This document shows positions 1-12,500 of a stretch of DNA of 64,000 bases, in pieces (within the stretch, counting starts at the first letter, position 1; each line of letters begins with the position of its first letter). The translations under genes were made by a program, and so were the position numbers. The notes below the pieces were generated by a model. The model worked only from the letters and a program-made list of their open reading frames with translations. It did not search any database and was not told the DNA's origin. The stretch is from Catonia carolina. Taxonomy: Eukaryota; Arthropoda; Insecta; Hemiptera; Achilidae. The stretch spans positions 40,505,401 to 40,569,400 of the forward strand of contig JAQMRL010000004.1 in assembly GCA_035578175.1 (NCBI GenBank), written 5' to 3'.

Positions 1-2
1 AA

Positions 3-1323
3 GTTTGGCAGGAAGAGCAAATCCCAGACAATTGGAAAACGGCAATTATCCATCCACTCCATAAGAAAAATGACAAAAAAGATGTAAATAATTATAGAGG
101 AATTTCCCTTTTACCGGTAACTTATAAAATTTTCTCAAAAGTTTTATTGACCAGGTTGGGGATTCAGATTGATCCAAAGTTGGGTGAGTTCCAAGGTGGA
201 TTCAGGAGAGGAAGGTCGTGCTCAGAACAGATTCTAAGTTTAAAACTGATAATCAAAAATCAGATGTTGAGAGCAAAACCATTATTTGTAACGTTTGTTG
301 ACTTTCAGAAAGCGTATGACTCTGTGGACAGGAAAACAGTTGTTCAGACGATGAAGTACTGGAAAGGGAAAAATAAAGGTGAATTGTTTAGCGTTTGCTG
401 ATGATTTGGCTTTGCTGGCGAATTCTGAGGAAGAGGCGATTTCTCAAGTTGAGGATCTGAAGACAATAGCCGAGAAAGCAGGTCTGTAAATATCTTTCTC
501 CAAAACCGAAATAATGACGAATTTGAAATAAAAAAATAAATTCATGGATACTAGATTTGGAAGAATTAAATACACAAGTAGCTTCAAATATCTTGGCGAA
601 GTGATCAGTTCGAATGGTTCGGATAAAAAAGCTTTTCAACACAGGAAGATCGTTTTTGAGAGACTAAGGTTCCTAACTAAAAATGTCTACAACAAGAAGA
701 ATCTGTCCATCAACGCCAAATTTAAACACTATGATACGGTTGTCAGGCCAGTAATACTTTATGGAACTGAAACATCAAATGTACCAAATCTTGAACAGCT
801 TTTGAGAATAGAAAGGAGAATCTTGAGAATGATTCATGGCCCAAATAAAACAGACAATGGATATAGATTGAAGTCAAATGAAGATATATACAAAATAAAG
901 AACGGTGGCGGTTTTAAAACTTTTGAAAATCTTGAGACAGCAATTCGGAAGAAAAGATTAAAATTCATAGGACACATGATGCGGATGGATCCCAATAGAT
1001 TGAATAAACAACTTTTTGATAAATTCTGGAATTATAGGAATCCACCGCCATACATAAAACAAGTAAAAGAAGACCTCAATAGAATAAACATAAAGATAGA
1101 AGACTGCAGGGATAGAATAAGGTTTAGAGGGAGGATCCAATCAATAGAGTCGCTTGTGAGTGTCAGGAAGATTAGAGAAAACATGCGCTGGACGGAGGAA
1201 CGAAGAGCGCAACACAGCGAGAACATGAAACACTATTGGAGGAGAAGGAAGGAGCGGCCAAACTAGATTGATATTAGCGTGGTCCATTGAAGGCCTGTTC
1301 AGAAAAAAAAAAAAAAAAAAAAA
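3..1323 (+). pseudogene. Non-LTR retrotransposon (LINE) remnant: reverse transcriptase and 3' end with poly-A
   Basis: The first 390 bases translate without interruption as reverse transcriptase fingers and palm, including NNYRGISLL, GGFRRGRSC and FVDFQKAYDSVDR. The reading frame then shifts. The next block, in another frame, contains the catalytic FADD (394-405). The sequence between motif A and FADD, normally tens of codons and including the RQG motif, is missing, so the copy is internally deleted. After a stop near 486 the RT C-terminus resumes as an open frame at 544-1266 (FKYLGE, RRILRMIHGP, KRLKFIGHMMRMD, a basic WTEERR..HSENMKHYW tail). A short 3' UTR with GTGGTCCATTGAAGG is followed by an A run at 1302-1323, so this is a genuine 3' terminus. 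The 5' part lies outside the window. The same LINE-type C-terminus recurs at several other places. The clade was not determined. Confidence 0.9.
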
Positions 1324-1359
1324 TGTATACAGAGCTACCTGTTTAAAACACACTTTTTT

Positions 1360-2176
1360 ACTTTCTCTTGCCTATATGAATATATAGAAAGGAAAGTATT
1401 GTTTTAATGTCACTTTTTCAAAATCGATTTTTCACTGGATATTCACATTTTCAGACCCCCTTAACCAAAAAAACATGTTTTTAGTAATGGTCTCTGTGTG
1501 TGTGAGAACAAAATATCTCAAGAACAGAACATCGTACGAAATTGAAACTCAAAACTTAAGTTAGGTACTACTAGAGGACCCGACAACATTTTCATAAAAA
1601 ATGGGTCAATCGAAAGCAGTAATTTATTTGTGTCATTTTTCACTTTTTTGCAATTTTTTCAAAAACGGGTCCTACGATGTTTCTAAAAATTGCCTCACCT
1701 ACTACACTTTTTACACTCTACGAGATAGGGTAGGCTGAAATTCTTGGGAAAGCTGTTCTCTCATAGAAAAAAATTATTTTTTTAAGATTGGGGCTTTAAT
1801 ATGCATTTTAGTGCAAAAATGTATACAACAAAAGTTGTAGAAAATTTAAATTCCTACAACTTTTATTATAAACATTTTTTTGTATAACGCTTACTTCAGC
1901 GGTAATTAGCGATTTCCTGTTTTTCTTTTCACAAAAATGTGTAAAAATATCAATTTTTTAAGATTTCAGCCTTAGTATGCATTTTACGACAAAAATGTAT
2001 AAAATCAAATTTATAGGAAATTAAAAGATCTAAAACTTTTATTTAAAGCATTTTTCTCTAGAGCTTAGTTTAGCGTGAAAAAGTAATTTTCCGTATTTTT
2101 AAGCCAAAATGAGGTTGATTTCCATTTTGCATAATTCACTCATGATTAAAATAAGGTTATGTTTTTGAAGTAAGTT
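1360..2176 (+). repeat. ACTTTC TIR repeat, copy A (right end missing)
   Basis: Begins ACTTTCTCTTGCCTATATGAA and contains the family landmarks: CAGACCCCCT, AAAACATGTTTTTAG, a short TG run, ACATCGTACG, then two similar AT-rich blocks, each with an inverted pair of the type AAAGTTGTAG/CTACAACTTT. It ends at the conserved CACTCATGATTAAAAT block. The right inverted terminus seen in other copies is absent. Confidence 0.8.
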
Positions 2177-2196
2177 TACTCAGTTACATAACCAAA

Positions 2197-3134
2197 GTGG
2201 TAACGAAAACGCAACCCGGTGTACGTGAGGTTGGGCACACTGTAAATGCGTGGTGGGGTAGGTTGCTACGGCAGTCCAGGACGGCAGAGAACCGATTTAC
2301 AGCAGTGTTGGGTGTTACGCAGTACTCAGTTGCAGTCAAGATGGTGAAGTGTAGAAGTAAGTTATGCTGTACAGCACAAAACAACACACGACCATCTTTG
2401 AACATTTTGCTTCGTTATCGTATGTGGTGGTTTGGGAACAATTCGCAGCTGTGTTTTCTGGCTCTCCATAAGCCAATAAGAGGACTGTTAAACAAATCGA
2501 TAAATTTCAAGAATGTTACACCATTGAGAACAGTAAACACAAGCCACTGAAGCCCATGTTAACAACAGAAAAATTAAACGAAATTCACAACAAACTTGCA
2601 GGTGATCCATTAACATCAATCCAAAAAATGGCTTTACAGATTAGCGTGTCTACTTGAAGCGTGTAACGTGCCCTAAAACATTAAAACTGCGCTATCGCAT
2701 AAAATAGTTGCAGGAATTAAAGCCTCCTGATATGCCACAGCGTCTATTTCTGCAAGTGATTTCTAATTTTGTCCAGGGCAGAGTAAGTATTCTGAATAAC
2801 ACTTTCTTTTCAGATGAGACCTGCAGGCCCTATTTGTCTCCTGCGAACTTCTCTCTATAGGGCTATTCAAAAACTCAAATTTTTAAAATGAGCCCACAGA
2901 CTTTAGATGAGTTGAAATTGTGGATAATGGCAGAAATCAATGCTATTACACTAGCGATGCTACAAAATGTGTTCCGAAACCTCGTGAAACGAATAGAACG
3001 TAAAGAGGAAAAGAGAGGGCACATTCAGTACTTGTTGTAAGTAATAAAATTGTAAATAAAATTTACCAATAAAAAATTTTCGTAACTGCATTTTTATAGT
3101 TTTTATTCTTTTGGGTTGTGTTTTCGCTGCCACA
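2197..3134 (+). mobile_element. DDE-type DNA transposon, internally deleted, with short TIRs
   Basis: The ends match as inverted repeats: GTGGTAACGAAAACGCAACC at the left, and GTGGCAGCGAAAACACAACC on the reverse strand at the right (ending about 3133). Both termini enclose a broken transposase frame. No target duplication was recognised, so the exact ends may be off by a few bases. Confidence 0.75.
2340..3040 (+). pseudogene. Broken transposase of the HTH/DDE (Tc1-like, DUF4817-type) class
   Basis: Scattered over three frames are peptides typical of insect DDE transposases with an N-terminal helix-turn-helix: EHFASLSYVVV, NEIHNKLAGDPLTSIQKMAL, ALKTLKLRYRIK, LKPPDMPQRLFLQVI, and VQGRVSILNNTFFSDET at the first catalytic Asp region. 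The middle of the catalytic domain is lost. The C-terminal end (DELKLWIMAEINAITLAMLQ, then NLVKRIERK and HIQYLL stop) follows directly. Several frameshifts and stops make it inactive. It lies inside the 2197-3134 TIR pair. The family assignment rests on remembered motifs, so the superfamily is less certain than the fact that it is a transposase. Confidence 0.75.
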
Positions 3135-3141
3135 CTCATTA

Positions 3142-3233
3142 TAATACACATAATCTTCATTGCATTGGGTCATGGAGTTGCTTATTGTTCTTAAATTTAA
3201 CACACTGCAACGTACAGACATTGGGAATTAAAA
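3142..3233 (+). repeat. SINE-2 3' tail fragment
   Basis: Contains the block CATTGGGTCATGGAGTTGCT followed by ATTGTTCTTAAATT, CACTGCAACGTACA and GGGAATTAAAAAA. The same block ends the SINE-2 copies at 30417, 44545, 56978 and 60053. The tRNA-like head is missing. Confidence 0.8.
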
Positions 3234-3342
3234 AATATTATTTTAATTGAAATTTGATCAATCTACTTCTACACTGATCAAATTTAAAACATCTAAAAAG
3301 AATACTTATAAATACTAATTAATACAGAATAAAAATACATAC

Positions 3343-3563
3343 TTTTTGATAGCATTTCTTCGTAACTTCATTACTAAAATTACCCCAAACAGTGATATGT
3401 TCTCTCTGATGCAATGTTATTAATCTAGATACTTCGTCTATTAAATTATCATCATTTACTTTAATATCGATATTAATTGGAATGTCAGGGAATGCTTTGA
3501 ATACATCAGCTAATAAAGGTATTTTACGTTCATCTTCATTTCCAGAACCATGAAAGACAACAC
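3343..3563 (-). CDS. GDPD1-like exon 4
   Basis: Translates as GVVFHGSGNEDERKIPLLAD and onward through PINIDIKVND, REHITVWGN and KKCYQK. It is bounded by an acceptor (TTTCAG before 3563) and a donor GTATGT at 3342-3337. It starts in phase 1 and ends in phase 0. Confidence 0.93.
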
Positions 3564-6500
3564 CTGAAATTATTTTTTAAAATTAATAAAAGTATTTACA
3601 TTATGATGGAAGGAGGGAATGAAGGACAGTGTAGAGAGCAGAGGATATTAGTGGTGGCAGGTAGAGGAAGGGAAATGGTGGGAGGATCAACGAAAATGGA
3701 GAGGCCTTGGTTTTCATCCAGGCCAAACATTAGCTGAAACGGTATTTGAATATGTATGAAGTAAAAATGCATACTTTGAAACAATAATAATACATCCAAT
3801 TAATTACACTAGCATATCTATGAACCCTTTTAGTGCCAAGCCATTTAATAGTGAGTCTGCCTAAAATGGCAAGCTCTTTTTTGGCATAACAAGCAACAAC
3901 ATTTATTTTTACAACTAAAATACTCTCCACCATATACAGCTGAAATTTTTCACTTTTCTTAAATACATATGAGGAATCTAACACAGAGCATCAATTTTCA
4001 AAATATTTCATTGAAATTGTTTTGCGGTAACAAAAAATGTAAAAACAATTTTTTTCCGCTTTCATTTAACTTAATAAATGTAATAAAATTATTATACGTC
4101 TTAGCCTGTTCTAATCTTCATTAAATTTTGAGCAAAACAATATAAAATTTGACTTAAATTTATTATTCATGATTAACTAATAAACAACGGAAGATTTACA
4201 TAACGTTTAGAAAAACATCATTTTTATTTACTAATTTTTTTCAATTAATAATCTTTTAATTATTTTTATTTCATTCCTGAATAGCTATATTGGGTAGAGC
4301 ATTTAGCATGCAATCCGTTTTTACATTTTGTACCCATTATTACTCTTAAAGTGACCCATTACAAACGTACAAAATGGAATAAATGCAACGGAATTACACG
4401 TGGACGTAGTACAAATTACAGGTTAGAAAGTGGGCACAGGTACCGCAAGGTATGGAAACTTCAACAACTGCCTCTTCAAACACCTGTAACACCCTCTATA
4501 TGACACTGCGGGGCTCTGGAGGCCACCGCTGTCACACTGCAGTAGAAATTCAATGGCTGCTGAGGGAGAGCTAGGCCTGAACCCAGTACCCGAGCCCTCA
4601 CTTATCGGACACCACTCTCAACACACCGGCTCACCACTTCCGACCACCTACAACGCCCATTTTCGGGGTAAACAACAAAACACACCTGGCCCTTTACAGG
4701 GCCACCACAAGGGCGGGTGGGTGGCCCTTTTTAGGGCCACCCACCCGCTATTAACAACAGTCCTTTTCAGGACCCCTAACCAATTAAAGGCCCTTTTCAG
4801 GGCCACAAAATTCACAAGCAAGGTTTTGCCACGTATCATCGGCCCCGATCAGCGATAGTACATAAAGCAAAATACATTTTTACAGAATTTAAATGTTCAT
4901 AACCACTACACAAGAAACAGAATTGATTACTATGTTGCTTTCACAACACTAAATTATTTGAACAAAAACCGACTTTTGCAGGTAGAAAATACATCAATAA
5001 ATTGCTAAAGTTTTAAAAAGTTACAATAATTTAAGTCTGTGTAAAACGAAGTAAAAAAATACTTGATTGATGAAACATTTTACAGTATACATGAATTGCT
5101 TTCTAAATAACTTTTGGTTGAAAAATATTTAACTTTTAATAAGATGTTGAGAGAAATATTGTGTATTATTTGATATAAATATGTTAAGTAATGAATACAT
5201 CGTCATATTAAAATTTTAACATATTAGTTTTATCTTGACATGGCCTATACTCCCTTTGGAGTCTCCTGAATGCAATTGTATAAAAATATTCTGATTTATT
5301 TATAACCCTAATTTAAAAATTATTGAAATAAAACAAAATTATACCCGGGTGAATCTGAGATGGGCATCAACAAATCAGGATGTCCCAGGTTTGATTCTAA
5401 GAAGGTTTCTAAAAATTTCTTAAAATATTCATACATATACAGTTATCTTTCTTTAACTAACTGTAGGTACTATTAGTTAACGAACAAGCTGTTATGACTA
5501 TTTAAAGTTTATTAACTGTTTAAATACTTACAGACTTCATTCTTTATAATTTACATAAATAACATACTAACATATGATTCACATACAGCATACAGTGACT
5601 ATTACAGAGAATATAGTGCTTTACTACGGTCTGTCTACAACTTGATGGCCTCCCGCAGAGTGAAGCAATATGCGGATTGTAAAACCATTTCAGAAAACAT
5701 ACATTAATGTTTTTTTAAGTAACTGAAACTTTTTGAAAATGATGTATTTTTACAAAACAAAGTATTCTGCATGTGTTTTGTTGTACAAAATATTTCGAAA
5801 AACACACGCTTAATGAGATAATGTATAATTTGGTAAAAGTTTTGTTTTTGAAGAAAACAAAGTTCAATTTAAAGAATTCTTTCACTAAAAATTAATTAAA
5901 AATTTTCTCTATTTCCTTTTCCTGTATGTGTACAGATATTTTAAAGACCAAAAAGTTTCTTGCATCCTGACTTTTTTATGTCGTGTTTCGTGTATACAAA
6001 ATATATGTTGTGTTTCATATAGTTTTGCCAACAAAATTTATTTATAAAAATGCCTCGTAACTTAAAAAGTAATGATTTTTTGTTAAATTTGATTGCATCA
6101 TCGTTTTCCATAATTATTACAGAACAAACCTCCCAGATATTATGTTAATCCACGAAATAGTTGTTGACCAATGACGATGTATTTGAAAAAATATGGGTTT
6201 TTCTTTTCTAAAACAAAAACTTTTACTAAATTATACATTATCTCATTAAGCAAGTGGTGTTCGAAATAATTTTATAAAAAAAAAAATACTTAGTTTTATA
6301 AAAATGTCATATCCGACAAGTTTAAGTTACTTAAAAAAATTAGATGTATGTTTTTTAAAATTGTTTTACAATTCGCATATTGCTCCTCTCTGCCGGAGGC
6401 CATCAAGTTATAGACAGACAGTACATACTAATTTAATAGAGGTTAAGTACTACAAAGTATATAGTTCAAACAAAGGATACTCAGAACCACGACTCAATAC

Positions 6501-9500
6501 AAGTATGTTAAATACCTAATTGATTATAACAAAGCTCACAATAGCCTTATATGAAAGACGGGAAGGCACAAATAATTTAATTAATTAATTAATTGCTTAA
6601 TGCATTAAATGACAAAATTAAATTTTCATTAGACCATTGTACTAAACCTTTATCTACTTTAATTCATAATAATCTTTCAACAAATTCTTATCTTAAAAAA
6701 ATTACAATGAAAATGCAATGAATGTTATTTCTTAAAATTTAAATTGTTTACTTCATAAATTTAAAATAATATACAATGCTTAGGATATTAAAATTTATAA
6801 AATAATGACTCACTTTTTTTAATATTACAAACTTTTTAGCATCCATAAAGTTACTTTTCTAATGCATATTTTGATTTACGTCTCACTGTTATGCAAATTT
6901 AAGCAAATGCAAATGGGAAAGGGCATTAGATGAAAAAGAAGAACTGGCCAGGAATTGAATTCAGGACCCCTGACATAGGAACTGGTTACAGTAACAACTA
7001 TACCACAGACTGGCCACTTTTTAAGCTGGTTCTCTAGTCTATTTATCGAGTCAAGTCAGTAGACGTAAACAACACTGAGCGCACGATCAGCTGACTTGAA
7101 GGCCGTAACCCATCGGAGTCCGGTTTACATGTACGACTTACATTATTGTACACTGTTCCGTTATAGTTTTGCATAATAATATTATTAATATGAAATTTTT
7201 ATTAATAGTAATTAATAATACTAAGTCAATTAGTAATACACAATTGCTTAACTATTATCTAATACGAGGCGTATTTTTAAAGTAAGTACCATTTTAAAAT
7301 TCCGCCGCGGCAGTGCTGCAGTTGGTATTTGGCGCATGCGTGCTATGTACTGCTATCTATTGGCAAGCCAGAGACACTATTACAGACTCATTCGACTGTG
7401 TTATATGTTTGTTGTGAGTATTTCAAAAGTCTCCTTCGATTGAGAATCCCGCGGATTGTGAAATATGCCCCAAAATTAATTTTCTTAGTGGTAAAGACAT
7501 GAAAGTCGCTGAAATCCAATCAGATCAGTGAAGTCTATGGAGAAATCATTATGAAGATGGGATGGTACGGAAATGGGTGAGAGCTTTAAAAATGTCCATA
7601 TGAATGTGCATAATGGGGAACGAAGTGGGTGACCTTTAATCATTACTGACGACTTGGTGCAGAAAATTGATGAAAAAGTGAGACAGAACAGACGCTGTAC
7701 GATTTCGTTGTTATCTAATGAGTTTCCAGTATTTGAAAATTCATTTGGGTGGTCAGCGCCAAAACGACGATGAAGATGTCAAAACAACCGTGTTCCAGTG
7801 GTTGTGTAATCAGGGGGCAGATTTCTACGAGAATGGTATTCAAAAGCTGGTTGTATTATACAATAAGTGCCTTAATATTGGTGGGAATTACGTAAAAATA
7901 GATTAAAATACAGGCTTTCATGTGAGAATAAAATTATTAAGAAAAGTCTACTTTTTCTTTTTATTTCAAAACGGTACTTACTTTAAAAATATGCCTCGTT
8001 TAATAATGTACCTTGTAAGTAAATTATGTAATGTAGGCAGAATTTCCAAAAGTGAAGGCCTAACCGTAAACCATTCATACAAATATGCATACTTCACGCA
8101 TATTTTACAGTAAAACAAAGATTATTTGCAAGACTAACTAAATGTAACTCCGTCACTTAACTAAGGTAATTACACACTTAATTTACAATTTTTTTTATAA
8201 CTTTATTTATTAAATACAAAATACATTAATGTTAACATATTTACTAATTCTGCATGAACGAGCTCGAGCGCGGGAATGAGTTGCACATTATTATACATAA
8301 ATTATTGATAAGTAATTACTAAAAATATGTTTAACAATTTTATTACAGCTTACTGAAACTTAATCTAGTTATAAAATTTACAATTCTAAATAATTAAAAT
8401 TTACAATATTGTAAAATTTACGATTAGTGGCAATACATTTTAACCCACGGTTTAATCACATTTAACTATGGTTTTAAACAAAATTCAATGAAAAGTGAGA
8501 ACTTTCATTGATGTTAATAATAAACGGTTCAATCACACTTTGAAATGTATTGCCCAGTTCCCATAATTGTTTTTCCACTTTTAATTTGACATGGTTAATG
8601 ATACATAACAGAGAAACGGGAAAAATAATCCTACAGGCAAAGGAACGGCTAAAAACTACAGTAAATCACAATATTTTTACACTCTTTCACAAAACAATGA
8701 AATACAACACGTTCGCGTTCAGTTTCCATTGTAAACTGGGCGTTCAAGGAACTGATGTCATCGGCTACAAACCGGTTGCCTATCACTAAATTGTTTTGAT
8801 CTACTGACTTGGCTCGATAAATATACTATAGTAAATGAATACCTACTTATCGTAGTATGAATAACTGTAATTCAGTATTCCTATCTTATTTGTTTTTAGT
8901 GACACCTACATAAGCCTCGGTTTGTGCATACGAGGTGTTATACAGATGAATAAATGCCAGACCTTAGGCTACTGGGAATCTAACCAGGAACCCCAGCAAA
9001 GAAGTCAGTTATGCTGACCACTTCATCAAAAGTCACTTCACATGGTCTAAAATTGGCTGTATACCACGAAAAAAATAATAATGATGATAATATCAAAAAT
9101 TAATATCAATATGTTTTAATTAATATCTCCTTCCATAATGGAAATCTTAAATTTAAATAATAAAATATTAAACATAATTTACTTTTTTTTAAGAATTTAT
9201 CTAATTATTACCTGGATCAAAATCTAATGGTAGGGAAGTATTTAATAATGGAAGATCCTTGTAGTCGACTTGTGAAATAAGAATTTCCTTTCCAGTAGCT
9301 CGCAATAAATTATGATCATGTGATACGACAACTTGACGGTCACGTGTCAAATGGCAGTCAAGTTCAAGCATATCCGTTCCCAGTGCAACAGCCCTTTAAA
9401 AAAATTACAGGTTTTTTTTACAAAAACGATGACTCAATAAATTACTGACTATAACGATAATGCAAATTCAAATACACTGGTACATGTAATTAAAGAAATT

Positions 9501-12500
9501 TAAATACTACAAAAAACACACTTAACCCTTTGCTGGCCATGCCCGGAGTATACTCGGGATGAACTAAGAGGTGCCATGAGAGGCCATGCCCGAATGTACT
9601 CGTTTTCTAGAGTTTCAAATTCCGCGGTCGTATAGTACTATTCATATACGTAAATGACTATAGATATGTACTTCTATGGACTTTTACCTGTCTACAGTAC
9701 AACTCATCGATATTCTATACTTACTTGGAACCGTAACCGAACAAAATACAGGCAGCAGCGAACAGCTGATTTTTGCATTTTAGAACCTATGTACAGTTTC
9801 AGTTTGTACACAAGTTGTTCGGTTCGGTCATTATTAGTGCTATTAGTTTTATTATAACGTATTTATTAGTGTTGTTTATAATTAGTGTGTTTTAATAGTG
9901 CATATATAAGTGTTATTATATTTTATGTAATTTAACATTGTGACCATAGCTTTGAAAGAGGATAAGACTGAAATTTATTTGGGAGAATAGTCGAATTGTA
10001 AAAGTGATTCAGACAGTGAATTTGTAATAATTAGTTTTTTTTTTAATCAACCAATTTAAAAATGACATAGTTACCAATGTGCCTGTACAAAAGCTATCTG
10101 GTATATCCTCAGGGGACACAGTACAAAAATATAATCGGCCAGCAAAGGGTTAAGTGAAAATATTTAAACATCAGTTAACGTAATATAAATTCTGTTAGCA
10201 AAATTTGTTTTAAATAATGAAACAAAAACCATGCTAAAAACTGACTATACTTTATTCATCATAAGAAAAATATGTCGAGTACATACACTGCATCTGTAGT
10301 TGCAGTAGTTGCAGCATCTGTAGTTGTAGTTTTTTTTTGGTTTAACGTTTGACTGTTCTGCAATTACTGCTAATGCAGACGGTGAAGGATGAAATGATTT
10401 TTTGTAACGTATGAAAATATGCCGTGCCCGAGTGGGATTCGAACCCAGGACCGCATGATGAGTAGTAGTGCATCTGTAGTAGTGCGTGCAAATATAACAC
10501 ACTAATGACCGAGCCAGGTCATCCCCAACTAACTGAAGGTTGGAAATCAGATGCGTCGAATAGTGCCAAATGACTTATTTGTTTTTCATCTGTAATAACA
10601 ACATGATCACATCTGTTTATTTTCAGTTGTTCGTAATTATTATCTGAAAGCTGACCTTAGTTTCTGTACGAGGTAATCTATTAAATTTTTGTGAAGTGCA
10701 AATACAGATGTACTTATATTGTACTTAGTCTTATAAAATAAATATTTTTGAGAAATTGTAATGGCTGATGTATCAGAATCTTCTGTTACCAAGAATCAAA
10801 AAGGAAAGTACTTCAGAAGTGGCGAAAAAGCAATCATATTAAATGTGTTGTAAAAAAAATAACCAACACTTGTTGTAGTGGAAGTGATAAAACTTAAATC
10901 TGAACTAAGAGAGGTATCAGTGAATAATATAAATAAAATGAGAACTTAAAAGTAAAGAAATGGAAAATTACTAACACCTAATTAAAACATCTGATGTATA
11001 ATTATGTATATGGTTAAAAGGATGTATAAGTTATTATTAAAAGTGTTGCATATTTTTCTGAGTCACCTGCTGTAGCAGCTGATTCGATAACCTCTTTTTG
11101 TTTACTCAACATATCTTTCTTATAATTAACCGAGTATAATCACATAACTATCGATTTAAAACATTTTTACAAAACTTAGGTCTTAAAAAAATATTGTATA
11201 AAGTCATCATTTAATAAATTTAAAAAAAACTAGTAAATAATTAAGGTCACATACCTGCGGAATGCTGCGATTGTATTTTCATAACTCTCTCCAGCACCTA
11301 GAACAAAACATTTTAACATTTTACCAAGTCTACCGACCCATAATCAAAACAAAAATGTTTTAACCTGTTGTAAATCCTTTGGAAAGATAATAAAACTAAA
11401 CCTGATCAACCAATTTGATATTTAATTATAATGTAGGGGTACAAACCTGAAGTGTAATTGGGACATACGATTTTAAATTTAAACTCAGGAATCAATTTTC
11501 TTATAGCCTACCTTATGAAAATCCGACAACAAACACAAAATTTTGGTTTTAAAAAGAAATATATACACAGTAACTTTAACAGTGTAACAGACATTTTTCG
11601 TTATCTCGGATATGTTTAACTGTAGGGATTAGCTTCGTTTATATACTGTATTTCCTCGATTCTAAGATGCGCCTTTTTTATAATTTAATAGGTCGAAAAG
11701 CGAGGTGCATCTTACATTTGAGGTTGTCTGTAGTCACGTACACTTATGATCTTTGAACCAATATATTAGCACTCCAAACTGCTTATGAGACATCTACTAT
11801 GCATTATAAGATAAAATAAATTATTATCTTTTAAAATTAAAATTAAATAAAACTTAATAAATAATTATCAGAATTCGTTGAAGCGACTCGCTCACAAACG
11901 CAATATTTGATTTTAAAACATAGCTTGTGAATTTATAGCGCCATGTTATTAACTTAAAAACTGAAAATATCTACACTCTTAACCAGATAGGTAATACAGA
12001 TGAAAACCAGTCTATTTCAATATGCCTAGAAACTACATAGTCGATGTGAAAGGTACCAAAGACATACAACAGGAAACTGCTGGGTATGATAAACTCGGAA
12101 TAACAATTACGTTATGAGTAACAGCCGTTGGAAACAAACTTCATCCTTATTTGATACTCAATCAAAAAAGTGAATTCAAGAAAGTTAATATTTCTATTAA
12201 TATCGTGTTACATTTAATTCTGTTTCATCACCCATTTCAGGCAATAAAATTTCACTTTATATTAGAAATAAGATTTTAATTATTTTTCTAAAGTTTATTT
12301 TTTTCCAAAATTTGTACTGCCAAAATAATCTGTGTCTTAGGTTCGACTTGTGATTTAATGGTAGGTAAATTGATTTTCATTTGTTTATTTGCTTAACCAA
12401 GCTATTCTGATTTTAATTATTTATTTTCACTTTGTTGTGTTACCTCTCCACTCTCTATCTCTTTGGCGGATGTTCTGCTTTACAAAGGCATTTTACACGT

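Noticed and set aside
4553..4858. 101-codon plus frame and its minus partner in the hairpin array
   Set aside because: Created by GC-rich palindromes; both strands are open because of the repeats, and no domain is seen.
11655..11720. Inverted TAAGATGCGCC/GGTGCATCTTA as a transposon
   Set aside because: Too short and close together to define an element.
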